From positions 6,448,001 through 6,512,000 of the forward strand of contig OZ244235.1 in the NCBI GenBank assembly GCA_965217095.1: DNA of 64,000 bases, in the 5' to 3' direction. A model generated the notes under the pieces. The model did not search any database, was not told where the DNA came from, and saw only the letters and a program-made list of their open reading frames with translations. How positions within the stretch are numbered: the first letter of the stretch is position 1; each line of letters starts with the position of its first letter. The DNA comes from CAYNZV01 sp965217095 (GTDB lineage: Bacteria > Latescibacterota > UBA2968 > UBA8231). This document shows, piece by piece, positions 40,865 to 49,460 of this stretch. The translations under genes and the position numbers were made by a program.

Positions 40865-41713
40865 CTAGCCCTTAGCCTGCTCGCGGGACCGTTCCTGCAA
40901 CTGATAAAGCGAGCGGGCTTCTTCCGCGTAAAACGGTACCGGGAATTCGGTCATGGTAAACCGGGCTACGCCCGGATGCTTGCCGCGCACGAGCACAGCA
41001 TTTTGCTCGATGATCGGCGTGACTCCGGTAAGCAGCGGAACTGCGTCGGCGGCGCGATAGCTCAGAATCAGGGTGCGTCGGGGACGGTCGGAGCGATTGG
41101 TGACGGAGGCGTGCGGCGTCATCGCGTGCATGAAGATGGCGGAGCCAGCCGGCGCCGGCAGTGAAACCGCCGCGGCCTCATCCACGCCTTCGACTACCCG
41201 ACCCTGAAAATACCCATCGGCGCTGTGTTCGAAGGTCCCCCCCAGATGTTGCCCCGGTATCATCTGCAGGCAACCGTTCTCCTCGTCGGTGTCGTCCAGG
41301 TAAAAGAGAACGGCCAACGAATCGCGGTTGGTGAGCGGGTAGTAGGTCAGGTCCTGGTGCCACTCCACCACCGACCCGATCTTTGCCGGCTTCATGTTGA
41401 TCTTGCTGTAGTGAAATATGATGTCGGGTCCCACCAGCTGTTCGACGCAGTCGAGCACATCGTCAGCTCTCGCAAGTTTTTTGAAAGTCTCGAAATTCGT
41501 GCATGGTTCGTAGAGTCGACGCACCTGAGTCCCATCCGGAGGTTGGTCCGGCTCCATCTCCATGAGGGTCGAATCGTGGTTCGCCAGGGTGTTTCCGCTG
41601 CTGATCTCCTCGACCTCGGCAAGGTAGGCGGCCACCACGCCGGCATCGAGCAGGTTGGGAAACACGGTGAAACCCTTCTCGCGGTATTCGTCGACCTGGA
41701 TCTGTGTTAGCAT
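40865..41713 (-). CDS. Phytanoyl-CoA dioxygenase (PhyH) family protein
   Basis: 282 residues with a canonical iron site: HxD in EWHQDLTYYPL, distal His in MTPHASVTNRSD, 2-oxoglutarate Arg in RPRRTLILSYRA. The N-terminal REKGFTVFPNLLDAGVVAAY is typical. Members hydroxylate lipids or secondary metabolites with Fe(II) and 2-oxoglutarate. A 3' fragment of this gene is duplicated at 39957-40131 on the other side of a TA module. It is unrelated in operon terms to the PhyH at 13580. Confidence 0.9.
   Translation of the reverse strand: MLTQIQVDEYREKGFTVFPNLLDAGVVAAYLAEVEEISSGNTLANHDSTLMEMEPDQPPDGTQVRRLYEPCTNFETFKKLARADDVLDCVEQLVGPDIIFHYSKINMKPAKIGSVVEWHQDLTYYPLTNRDSLAVLFYLDDTDEENGCLQMIPGQHLGGTFEHSADGYFQGRVVEGVDEAAAVSLPAPAGSAIFMHAMTPHASVTNRSDRPRRTLILSYRAADAVPLLTGVTPIIEQNAVLVRGKHPGVARFTMTEFPVPFYAEEARSLYQLQERSREQAKG
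40883..41057. repeat. Direct-repeat copy B (3' end of PhyH gene)
   Basis: Partner of 39957-40131, about 93-95% identical over 175 bases by eye, same orientation. The two enclose about 750 bases containing the HigB/HigA pair. Confidence 0.85.
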
Positions 41714-41811
41714 AACGTCTGTTCCTGTGGAGGATTGTTGCTTGTAGAATAAAGGTTGAGGTGGTTAGATTCAATAGACATTATCGCCGCACTACCCCTT
41801 GGGATCACATC

Positions 41812-42204
41812 ATGGCGAACCTCCCCAAATTCATCGCGTGCGCAACCCTTGTCATCCTTCTTAGCCCCGCGGGGTCCGAGGGCCAAGTCGGTCTCAACGT
41901 TTGTGCCGGGGGCGGCACGCTACCTATCACGACGGACGGGTTTGCCGATCTTCACCTGTCCGACTGGGAGAAATACGGGACCGGGAGTGCGGAAGGCCGC
42001 GTTCATCTGCCCAATCTGGCGTTTCTCCCCGATCTGGACCTTCGCACCGATCCGAAGGATTCCGACTCCGACGAAGTCAAGCTCAACGGCGACGACGAAG
42101 CGCTTGTCAAGCCAGAGATCGGTAGCACCGAACAAGCCGGCGTGGAGCCCAAGGTCAAATCGAACGGGTACGTCGGCATGTTTTCAGTGGGATACCGGTT
42201 TTAA
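41812..42204 (+). CDS. Small exported protein, outer-membrane-like C-terminus
   Basis: 130 residues from ATG 41812, chosen because a signal peptide starts there (MANLPKFIACATLVILLSP, cut near GSEG-Q). The mature part has an Asp/Glu/Leu-rich middle and ends SNGYVGMFSVGYRF, a terminal aromatic beta-strand like those recognised for outer-membrane insertion. It is too short for a full barrel, so it may be a fragment or a small lipoprotein-like protein. No clear ribosome site. Confidence 0.45.
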   Translation: MANLPKFIACATLVILLSPAGSEGQVGLNVCAGGGTLPITTDGFADLHLSDWEKYGTGSAEGRVHLPNLAFLPDLDLRTDPKDSDSDEVKLNGDDEALVKPEIGSTEQAGVEPKVKSNGYVGMFSVGYRF

Positions 42205-42220
42205 ATGGCACATCTCGATC

Positions 42221-42325
42221 ATGATTCATATCGTTGAAACCGAGGTTACCCACGAGCAACTGACCGAAATGCTGGAAATGCTCGGCTCATACATCAAGCT
42301 GGCGGTACCAGGGTGGAAGCCGTAA
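42221..42325 (+). pseudogene. DUF5674-like N-terminal fragment
   Basis: 34 codons reading IVETEVTHEQLTEMLEML and YIKLAV, like the first third of DUF5674 proteins (~110 residues). The frame then stops; a little similarity may continue in another frame. Probably a truncated or decayed gene. Confidence 0.4.
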
Positions 42326-42347
42326 CGCGGGGGCTGTTCGGCGCGAC

Positions 42348-42701
42348 ATGAAAGACTGGGCAACGATAAAAGAGCGCTTTCTTCGCGATCCTCTGCAGAC
42401 ACGCCTTGGAGGAATCGCCGCAAATCTGGCACGTATTGGTTCGTTTTCGGACAATGACGGGCATCAGCGTGTTCTATTAGATCTGGCGATTGAAAGTGAA
42501 TACTTCATCGAATGGACGGCCAAGGACGCTGCATTGGTTGCCCAAGAGGATCTCGTTCGACTGCAGGTGCAACTTGCCCGTTGGCAGCTTTTGGTAAGAC
42601 GCAATTGGGGTGACCGGGAAGCCAGAGACGAGATGTCTGTTGCGGCAAAGAGATCGTCGCACCATGTACTGGAGATGTCCGGCTTGCTCGCTGCAAGGTG
42701 A
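42348..42701 (+). CDS. Hypothetical helical protein
   Basis: 117 residues, almost all predicted helix (LARIGSFSDNDGHQRVLLDLAIESEYFIEW; LQVQLARWQLLVRRNWGDREARDE). No family recognised. The pattern of conserved-looking Trp, His and acidic residues resembles small proteins often found beside TA or mobile genes. No signal peptide. Confidence 0.5.
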   Translation: MKDWATIKERFLRDPLQTRLGGIAANLARIGSFSDNDGHQRVLLDLAIESEYFIEWTAKDAALVAQEDLVRLQVQLARWQLLVRRNWGDREARDEMSVAAKRSSHHVLEMSGLLAAR

Positions 42702-42739
42702 GACACAACGGATGAGCGCAAATCATTCGGGATACGATC

Positions 42740-43732
42740 GTGCCCCTCGGCCGCGGTGAAAGAGCGCCGGATTTCGTCCTGCCCACCCAGGATGGAACCC
42801 AGACTCGGTTCTACGGACATGCCGGTGGCAAGCCCGTCCTTCTCGTTTTTACCGACGAACCTCAACTCCAACATCTCATCCAGATCGACCCGGCTTCGTC
42901 GGATTTCGATCTGTTTGCGGTGGTTCCCCGTCAACCCGCGGTTGCGAACTCTCCTTTTACTGTGTTCATCGATGGTGAGGGCACACTTTCATCCGCTTTC
43001 AAGGTAGAAGATCACGACGTGGCTACCGCGTACGTGCTGGATCCCAATCTGCGCGTGCTCAATACCTTCGATTTGGACGACTCCTCAGATTCTATCCAAC
43101 TCATGCAGGCGGCGCTGGACGAGCACGGGTTCTACGAAAGAACCGCGGCAATAACTCATGCCGCTCCCGTTCTCCTGATCCCGAACGTCCTGGATGCCGA
43201 GATCTGCCTAATGCTCACAGAGATCTGGGAACGCGGTGAAACGCAAGCGACCGGAGTAGAACAGTCCGCTGATGGTGGTCGGGAAGAACGGCTCAGCGAA
43301 GAGCTGAAACGCCGCCGCGATTTCATAGTGACCGACGAGGAGTTGATCAAGGTGCTCAGCTCAAACGTCGGCCGGCGGGTGATCCCGGAGCTGCGCAAAG
43401 CATTTGCCTACGACGCAACCCGCTTCGAGGGCTTCAAGATCGTGTGTTACGAAGGAGAGGTTGCCGGTTTTTTCCATGCACATCGGGACAACCTGAGTCC
43501 GTCTACGACACATCGCCGTTTCGCCATGAGTCTCAATTTGAATGAGGATTACGACGGTGGGCAGCTCGGTTTCCCCGAATACAGTGAGGATCTATACAAA
43601 CCCGATTTGGGGGCGGCGCTTCTCTTCTCATGTTCCCATCTACACGAGGTGTTGCCCGTTACGACGGGTCGACGGTTTGCGCTGCTGTCGTTTCTCTTTG
43701 GAGATGAGGTCGAGAGGTCAGGAAAGGCTTAG
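42740..43732 (+). CDS. Peroxiredoxin-like domain fused to a 2OG-Fe(II) oxygenase
   Basis: 330 residues from GTG. Residues ~1-130 have an AhpC/TSA-like thioredoxin fold start (GERAPDFVLPTQDGTQTRFYG), but the peroxidatic Cys motif is replaced (VLLVFTDEPQLQHL), so it is not a peroxidase. Residues ~145-325 are a prolyl-4-hydroxylase-like double-stranded beta-helix with HxD in GFFHAHRDN, distal His in CSHLHEVLPV and 2OG Arg in GRRFALLSF. Probably a protein or peptide hydroxylase; the N-terminal domain may bind the substrate. Confidence 0.75.
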   Translation: MPLGRGERAPDFVLPTQDGTQTRFYGHAGGKPVLLVFTDEPQLQHLIQIDPASSDFDLFAVVPRQPAVANSPFTVFIDGEGTLSSAFKVEDHDVATAYVLDPNLRVLNTFDLDDSSDSIQLMQAALDEHGFYERTAAITHAAPVLLIPNVLDAEICLMLTEIWERGETQATGVEQSADGGREERLSEELKRRRDFIVTDEELIKVLSSNVGRRVIPELRKAFAYDATRFEGFKIVCYEGEVAGFFHAHRDNLSPSTTHRRFAMSLNLNEDYDGGQLGFPEYSEDLYKPDLGAALLFSCSHLHEVLPVTTGRRFALLSFLFGDEVERSGKA

Positions 43733-43782
43733 CCGAGGCGCGAACGAGGGGTTAGTACAAGCCCCAGCCTTTGTTCGGAAAT

Positions 43783-44070
43783 CTAGCCAGCCCTTGGGAG
43801 TCGGCTTACTCTTGCTTTGGGCTGTGTCTTTGAGAGATCGTGAATAGACTGAAGGTTTAGCCAGAACTCAGGACTCGTGTCCAAGGCCTGAGCGAAAAGC
43901 CAGGCCGTTTCGGGTGTAACGCCCCGCTTACCGCGAACGACCTCGTTAATGCGTTGCGTGGGCACACCGATGTGCCTGGCGAAGGCGACCTGCGTGATTT
44001 CAAGCGGGGTAAGAAACTCCCGTTGAAGGATGGCACCCGGGTGAGCGGGAATTCGGTTCTGTGGTAACAT
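43783..44070 (-). CDS. HigA/VapI-type antitoxin, orphan
   Basis: 95 residues: IPAHPGAILQREFLTPLEITQVAFARHIGVPTQRI with the FWLNLQ motif of HigA. No HigB gene is adjacent on either side, so it is an orphan or has lost its partner. 37 bases separate it from the next antitoxin on the same strand. Confidence 0.85.
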   Translation of the reverse strand: MLPQNRIPAHPGAILQREFLTPLEITQVAFARHIGVPTQRINEVVRGKRGVTPETAWLFAQALDTSPEFWLNLQSIHDLSKTQPKARVSRLPRAG

Positions 44071-44107
44071 GGCGGATCCTCCAAGCTCACTAGCGACGAG
44101 AACGGAT

Positions 44108-44389
44108 CTAGGCTAGTTCAATGTGCAGTTTTTTCCCCAATACGCGTGCTGCACGGTCCATCGTCTGGAGAGTTACGGAAGGATTGGCCGGGTCAAGCAA
44201 CCGGTCCAGGGCGGAACGACTGGTTTGCATCCGTTTGGCCATCGCCGTTTTTGAGAGTTCGTTTTCCTCCATGAATCTCGCCAATTGGTAGGCAATCACC
44301 CGCTTTACTGCCGTTGCTTCTGCCTCGCTCAGTAGACCTTCTTCCGCGAGAAACTCGTCAAAGTCGCTGCCGACATGTTTCTTTTTCAT
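44108..44389 (-). CDS. HigA-like antitoxin (XRE)
   Basis: 93 residues. N-terminal MKKKHVGSDFDEFLAEEGLLSEAE, then the HTH ENELSKTAMAKRMQTSRSALDRLL. Its start overlaps the stop of the toxin gene by four bases. A decayed copy of the N-terminal half is present at 63628-63765. Confidence 0.87.
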   Translation of the reverse strand: MKKKHVGSDFDEFLAEEGLLSEAEATAVKRVIAYQLARFMEENELSKTAMAKRMQTSRSALDRLLDPANPSVTLQTMDRAARVLGKKLHIELA

Positions 44390-44733
44390 GTTTTTCCCTG
44401 AAGACTCCGCAGTCTGCTTAGTGCTAGCGTAAGGTCCCTCTTAGGTGTTTTCAGACTCTTCTTAATAAAACCATGCAGTAGCACGATAACCCCATGAACA
44501 GTAATAAACACGCGAGCTATTAAACCAGGCAAGGTACTGCGGACCTCCCACAGGTCGCGCTCGATCTTGCGCACTATTGGCATGCCAACCGGCCACCCAA
44601 ATTGAACAGTCTTGATATCCTCACCAATTGCTTTCTTCGACTCACGGTTGAGGTCTCGCAGCCACTCTCTTACCGGTTCACGACCTGCAGCAGTACGAAA
44701 GAAGCGAACCGTCAGTGGCCTGCCTTCATTCAT
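44386..44733 (-). CDS. HigB/Gp49-like toxin
   Basis: 115 residues of the same toxin family as 40232-40555: RFFRTAAGREPVREWLRDLNRESKKAIGEDI, GMPIVRKIERDLWEVRSTL, and HGFIKKSLKTPKRDLTLALSRL. First gene of a toxin-first operon on the minus strand. Intact by length. Confidence 0.87.
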   Translation of the reverse strand: MNEGRPLTVRFFRTAAGREPVREWLRDLNRESKKAIGEDIKTVQFGWPVGMPIVRKIERDLWEVRSTLPGLIARVFITVHGVIVLLHGFIKKSLKTPKRDLTLALSRLRSLQGKT

Positions 44734-44744
44734 ATGTATCTAAT

Positions 44745-44760
44745 GTACCAATTATGGTAC
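44745..44760 (-). promoter_or_regulatory. Operator palindrome of the second TA operon
   Basis: GTACCA-ATTA-TGGTAC, perfect arms, 12 bases upstream of the toxin start. Confidence 0.5.
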
Positions 44761-44765
44761 CTTAG

Positions 44766-45974
44766 TCAAGCCGGTGACTTTCCCTCCCCCCCAATCTTCG
44801 CCGCCTCCGGCAACTGCCTCAATCGATACATCGACCAAGCCCCAAACGCCGGCCCGATGGCCAGCACTGTAAACGCCCATTCCCATCCCAGCCAGTCCAC
44901 ACAAACCGGTAATAACCGGATGGACCCCATCGTCAGCAGGAATCCGACGCAGGTCTGCAGCGTCAGGGCCGTTCCCACGTAGGCCGGCTCCGATAGTTCG
45001 GTGATGCTGGCGGAGAATTGCGCCGAATCGGCGACGATGACGAACCCCCAGACCAGGCAGATCGCCATCAGTGCCCAGGCCGGGCCCCCAAAGAGCGATC
45101 CCACCACGAGGCAACAGCTACCACTGATCACCATCGAGTAGATGGTGATCGTCGTCCGTCCGTAACGATCCGCCAGCACACCCCCTACCACACATCCGAT
45201 GCCACCGATTCCGATGACGCCAAAGGTGGCCATCGCCGACAGCGAAGCTGCATCCACCAGCCGCATCTGCTGAAAGCTGGCCAGGAAAAACAGCGATATC
45301 CAGGTCCAAACCGCGTAGAGCTCCCACTGGTGCCCGAGGTAGCCGAAGTTCGCCAGGCGTACGCCGCGGTCGGCCCAGGCGCGACCGATGTAGCGCCAGT
45401 CGAAGCGGGCGCCACCGGTCTGGTGCGGTCCATCTTTCACGAAGACCAGACAGATCAATCCGGCCAAGAGCGACGAGACCGAAGCGATGAGCATCAAGCC
45501 GCGCCAATCGGGACCGCCCAGCACCTTGAACAGATGGGGCGAGGCGGAGCCGAGGGTGAGGGCGCCCACGAGCATGCCGATAGCCATGCCCCGGCCCTCC
45601 TTGAACCAGGTTGCCATGATCTTCATGCCAGGAGGGTAGACGCCGGCGAGGCAGACGCCGGTCAAGAAACGCAGGAGCAGCGCCGCTGACAGGCCATCAA
45701 CGAACAAACCGATGGCGCCGTTAAAAGCCGCTCCAAGGACGGCGGAGATAGCGAACAGGTAACGGGCGTTGAAGATGTCCGGAAGGTTGAAGAAAGCGCT
45801 GAGAAAGGTGCCGACGACGAAACCGATCTGTACCGACATGGTGAGCCAGGCCTTGTCGCCGTCGTCCAGGGCCCACTCCGCCGATAGCGAGGGGATGACT
45901 GCCGTAGCAGAGAACCAGAGGGAGAGTCCCAGCAGCTCAGCCAGGGAGAGGGTGAAAAGGACGCGCCACTTCAT
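44766..45974 (-). CDS. Major facilitator superfamily transporter
   Basis: 402 residues from ATG 45974, where the first membrane helix begins (MKWRVLFTLSLAELLGLSLWF); longer starts add a polar, uncharacteristic tail. About 12 hydrophobic segments, with the family loop motif between helices 2 and 3 and YGRTTITIYSMVIS in the second half. Substrate unknown; layout resembles nitrate/organic-anion or drug:proton MFS members. Inner membrane. Confidence 0.87.
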   Translation of the reverse strand: MKWRVLFTLSLAELLGLSLWFSATAVIPSLSAEWALDDGDKAWLTMSVQIGFVVGTFLSAFFNLPDIFNARYLFAISAVLGAAFNGAIGLFVDGLSAALLLRFLTGVCLAGVYPPGMKIMATWFKEGRGMAIGMLVGALTLGSASPHLFKVLGGPDWRGLMLIASVSSLLAGLICLVFVKDGPHQTGGARFDWRYIGRAWADRGVRLANFGYLGHQWELYAVWTWISLFFLASFQQMRLVDAASLSAMATFGVIGIGGIGCVVGGVLADRYGRTTITIYSMVISGSCCLVVGSLFGGPAWALMAICLVWGFVIVADSAQFSASITELSEPAYVGTALTLQTCVGFLLTMGSIRLLPVCVDWLGWEWAFTVLAIGPAFGAWSMYRLRQLPEAAKIGGEGKSPA

Positions 45975-46093
45975 TCGACCTGGGACGCGCGAAGAGGAAA
46001 AGGGCCGAGGACTGCGACTGATAGATAAGTATGGGCCATTTCGTGCAACAATCGCTGAAGACTTGGGGTGAGCCACTGAAAAGTCTTAATTTC

Positions 46094-46116
46094 TGTGGGA
46101 CCCCACATTTTTTTTT
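46094..46116 (+). terminator. Terminator-like hairpin 1
   Basis: TGTGG-GACC-CCACA followed by a run of nine T. No plus-strand gene ends just upstream, so it could stop readthrough or an unseen short RNA. Confidence 0.5.
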
Positions 46117-46144
46117 GTATCTTGTTGACCTTAATTCAGCAGGA

Positions 46145-46176
46145 AACGCCGCTGGCTGCAACTCCGGCGTTTTTTT
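46145..46176 (+). terminator. Terminator-like hairpin 2
   Basis: Seven-base-pair stem AACGCCG/CGGCGTT with a 13-base loop followed by a T-run. Second such hairpin within 80 bases. Confidence 0.5.
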
Positions 46177-46183
46177 GTGGATG

Positions 46184-46315
46184 GTGATGCGCATCACCTT
46201 GTTTCGGGTAGTCAATGGCGAGTTTCGTCTCGTGATTTCTACCGGGACCGACGCGAGGGATCGCGAAAAGTTGAAAAAATCTACTGGTTGTGCCGAAAAA
46301 GTTGATCCGCATCAC
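46184..46315 (+). promoter_or_regulatory. Pair of CRP/FNR-like palindromes
   Basis: GTGATGCGCATCAC (46184-46197, perfect) and TTGATCCGCATCAC (46302-46315, one mismatch) share the half-sites TGAT/ATCA with a four-base spacer, like FNR/Dnr-type boxes (TTGAT-N4-ATCAA). Their centres are 118 bases apart; the second ends 34 bases before the giant gene. Confidence 0.4.
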
Positions 46316-46349
46316 AATATTCGAATGATCTGTTGACTATTGCTGCACC

Positions 46350-48344
46350 ATGCTGAAACGCACTCTGTATATCGCCGACCACATCCTACAGTCTTTTCAC
46401 TTTGGCTTCGTGCGGGCATGCATCCATTGCACTTGTCTGCTCTTCGGTTTGCTCGTGTGCCCCGGAGCTTGGTCGGACTCACCCAAGAATCACCAACCGT
46501 CAAACCAACTCGTTCCGACCTACGGAAAGCTGCCGCTCAACTTCGAGCCCAACCACGGGCAGGTAGATGAGAGGGTCAAGTTCGTTTCCCGGGGACGTGG
46601 TTACAATCTCTTTCTGACACCTTCGGAAGCAGTTGTCGCGCTTGATCAGTCGGCCGACCGGGAAGCAAGCACCGATGTGGTGCGGCTGCAGATCGTCGGC
46701 GGCAATTCTGAAGCTGCAGTGAGCGGCTTGGCGCCGCAGCCGGGAGAGATCAACTACCTGCTTGGCAACGATCCCGACAAGTGGCATACCGGTATTACGC
46801 CGTACGGAAAGGTGAAGTACGAAGAGGTGTACCCCGGCATCGATCTGGTCTATTACGGAACCTCTCAAAGTCAGCTGGAGTACGATTTCATCGTCGCGCC
46901 CGGTGTCGATCCCAGCATCATTCGCCTGCGCTTCGAGGGGGCCGAGAATCAACACCTGGATGCCGACGGCAACCTGGTGCTGGCGACCTCCGGAGGAGAG
47001 GTCGTTTTTCGGGCACCCGTAGTTTACCAGGGCGGTGAACATGAGCGTTCCATTGTGGAGGGACGCTACGACCTAGCGGCCGACGGGACGCTGACCTTTT
47101 CGCTGGGGCCTTTCGACGACCGCCTGCCTCTCATCATCGATCCGGTGTTGAGTTACGCCACTTATCACGGGGGCTCAGACACGGACGAAGCCCAGGACAT
47201 CGCCGTCGACGCCGCTGGTAACGCCTACGTGGTGGGCTGCACCAAGTCCGCGGATTTTCCAACCGCCAGTGCATTCGATGCAGTGCTGGGCGGAACTGAA
47301 GATGCATTCGTCATCAAGATAAACCCGACCGGAACTGCGCTGGTGTACGCTACCTACCTTGGCGGCGGGTTGTTTGATGAAGCCCAAGCCGTTGACGTGG
47401 ACGCCTCCGGCAACGTCTACGTTACTGGGCCGACCCAGTCGACAGACTTTCCAACGGCGGGCACGCCGATTCGTGCGGTGAATGGCGGAGGAATAGACAT
47501 TTTCGTATCCAAACTCAACGCGGCCGGTTCCGCGTTGATATACTCCACTTACCTCGGCGCAGATACCACAACCGAGCGGGGATACGGCATCGTTGTCGAC
47601 AGCTCAGGCAACGCCATCATCGCCGGCGAGACGGGCTCCTCGGGTTTTCCAGTCGTCAATGCACACCAAGCCACCTTTGTTGGCGGCATACGGGACGCGA
47701 TCGTATCCAAGATCAATTCGTCTGGCTCGGCACTGGTGTATTCGACCTTTCTGGGCGGCGTCGCCGATGACGAGGCTCGACAGATTGCAATAGATGGCTC
47801 GGGAAACGTATTCATTACAGGTTTCACGGCTTCCAGTGATTTCCCTCTCGTCAACGCTCTCGATAGCACATTTGGCGGCGTTCAGGACGCTTTCGTCACA
47901 AAGATAGATCCGGCCGGAACGGTGCTGTTCTCAACTTTTCTCGGGGGCACAGGTTCCGAAAATGGCTTTGGAGTTGCCGTGGATGCATCGGGCAACCCTT
48001 ACGCCACCGGTTTCACGACTTCCACTGATTTTCCCACGGCTGGCACACCCTTTCAATCCACATTTGGCGGCAATCACGATGCCTACGTCACCAAATACAA
48101 CGCGGATGGTTCGGCGCTGGTCTACTCAACTTATTTCGGCGGCAGCTTTAGCCAGGATCGCGGGTACGCTATCGCGGTTGATGGCGACGGGAGTGCGTAC
48201 ATCACGGGTCTCGCCCAGTCGAGCAATCTCCCTTTGCTGGATGCCTTTCAGCCGACGCAAGGCAACGGCGTAGATTCCTTCATCGCAAAACTCAATTCGA
48301 CCGGTTCGGGCTTGATTTACTCGAGCTTGGAGGTATCCATTTAA
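46350..48344 (+). pseudogene. Giant T9SS-secreted SBBP/FG-GAP protein, part 1 (interrupted by IS)
   Basis: 664 codons. A signal peptide (residues ~1-42) is followed by a DUF7948-like domain (LPLNFEPNHGQVDERVKF; GEINYLLGNDPDKW) and SBBP beta-propeller repeats (residues ~265-655), e.g. SYATYHGGSDTDEAQDIAVD and AGNAYVVGCT, spaced ~50-60 residues. The reading frame enters an insertion sequence and stops there. Removing the IS and one copy of the target duplication joins it in frame with the next part, giving one ~4,031-residue protein. Secreted or cell-surface adhesin-like. Confidence 0.85.
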
Positions 48345-49460
48345 CCGGAGTGCGTCGCGACCCCCATCAGTGTTCGGCCGCCGACCGCCACGGCCGGTTT
48401 GCCCCTGGGCGTTCCAGGCTCGTGGGATGCCCTCGCCGTTTGGGCGGCTCGGGGGGCAGCTTCCTCGGCCGTCGGCTGGCAATGAGATCCTGGAAACGCA
48501 TCGGCTCGTGGGCCACGGCCAGCTCGAGCACGCGATAAAACACCATGCCGCGGCTGCGGGAGCGGCGGCGATTGAAGCGGAACACGAACTCGTTGAGGTA
48601 GTGGCTCATGTGGGTACTGTCGGCGGCCCCTTGATGCGTTCCCAGCAGCCACCGCTTGGCCAGTGAGACAACGCGGTGCACGGCGGGCAACAGCTTGTTG
48701 GGATCATCGCCCCGAGCGCGGGCCGCGCCCTGGCTGCGCCGATCGTGCTCGTAGCCGAGCTGAGCCAGTCCCTGATAAGCGGGCCACCCGTCGGTGATGA
48801 TCGTCGAGCCCGGCTCGACGTGATCCATCACGAACGCGTGCAAGGTCTCGGCAGAGGCATCGGCCAGTGGCGACATGCGGCACCGCCCCAATCCTCTCGG
48901 CTCATGAACCTCAACTGCGATACCGGTCAGCACCTTCTTGCCCCTAGCGCGGCCACCGGCCAGCCCAGGCTCGGCGCCGCCGATGTAGGTCTCGTCCACC
49001 TGTACCGTCCCGCTCAGCAGATCCCGACCGGGACGTACCAACACCGACCGCAGGCGGTGCAGCATGGCCCAGGCAGTCTGGTAGGAGCTGATCTCCAGTA
49101 CTCGCTTCAAGCTCAACGCCGAGATCCCGTCTTTACCGGTGGCGAACAGCCAGCAGGCGGTGTACCATATCGTCAAGGGTGTCCGCGTCCGATCGAAGAT
49201 CGTACCGGCCGTCACCGAACTGCGTGTCGAACACGCCGGACACATGAAGCGGCCATCGCCCAAGCGCCAACCGCCTTCGTGGCCGCAACTCGGACAGACG
49301 AAGCCGTCGGGCCACCGCAGCCATTCGAGGTAGTCCAGGCAGTCCGCATCGGTTCGAAACCAGGCTTGAAACTCGCCAACCGAGCCCGGGTAGTGCTTGC
49401 CAGCGCGAGGATACGCCATGCACTGAACATATGGTAACTCCGGTTAAATGGATACCCCCA
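48329..49460. mobile_element. IS1595-family insertion sequence (ISXO2-like)
   Basis: About 1.13 kb. Terminal inverted repeats contain the identical 20 bases GGTATCCATTTAACCGGAGT. ACTCGAGCTT is present on both sides (48319-48328 and 49461-49470), a target-site duplication of 9-10 bases; the exact end is uncertain by one base. It carries one transposase gene on the minus strand and sits inside the giant gene. Confidence 0.87.
48367..49419 (-). CDS. IS1595-family transposase
   Basis: 350 residues. N-terminal zinc ribbon (CPSCGHEGGW and CPAC), then an ISXO2-like catalytic region: VDETYIGG (first Asp), TIITDGWPAY (second Asp) and the helical SHYLNEFVFRFNRRR. It promotes cut-and-paste-like movement of the element. 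The C-terminal tail is Arg/Pro-rich. Appears intact, so the element may still be active. Confidence 0.9.
   Translation of the reverse strand: MAYPRAGKHYPGSVGEFQAWFRTDADCLDYLEWLRWPDGFVCPSCGHEGGWRLGDGRFMCPACSTRSSVTAGTIFDRTRTPLTIWYTACWLFATGKDGISALSLKRVLEISSYQTAWAMLHRLRSVLVRPGRDLLSGTVQVDETYIGGAEPGLAGGRARGKKVLTGIAVEVHEPRGLGRCRMSPLADASAETLHAFVMDHVEPGSTIITDGWPAYQGLAQLGYEHDRRSQGAARARGDDPNKLLPAVHRVVSLAKRWLLGTHQGAADSTHMSHYLNEFVFRFNRRRSRSRGMVFYRVLELAVAHEPMRFQDLIASRRPRKLPPEPPKRRGHPTSLERPGANRPWRSAAEH

Larger units (their letters stand above)
45975..46349. other. Intergenic region before the giant gene
   Basis: About 375 bases between divergent genes. It holds two terminator-like hairpins and two CRP/FNR-like palindromes (listed separately). 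No small gene with a convincing ribosome site was found. Confidence 0.45.

Noticed and set aside
39900..41164. Two similar plus-strand frames (39900-40232 and 40799-41164) as a duplicated new gene
   Set aside because: Their similarity comes from the repeated 3' end of the PhyH gene on the other strand.
48676..49437. 253-codon plus-strand frame inside the insertion sequence
   Set aside because: It is antisense to the IS1595-type transposase, which has zinc-ribbon and catalytic motifs.
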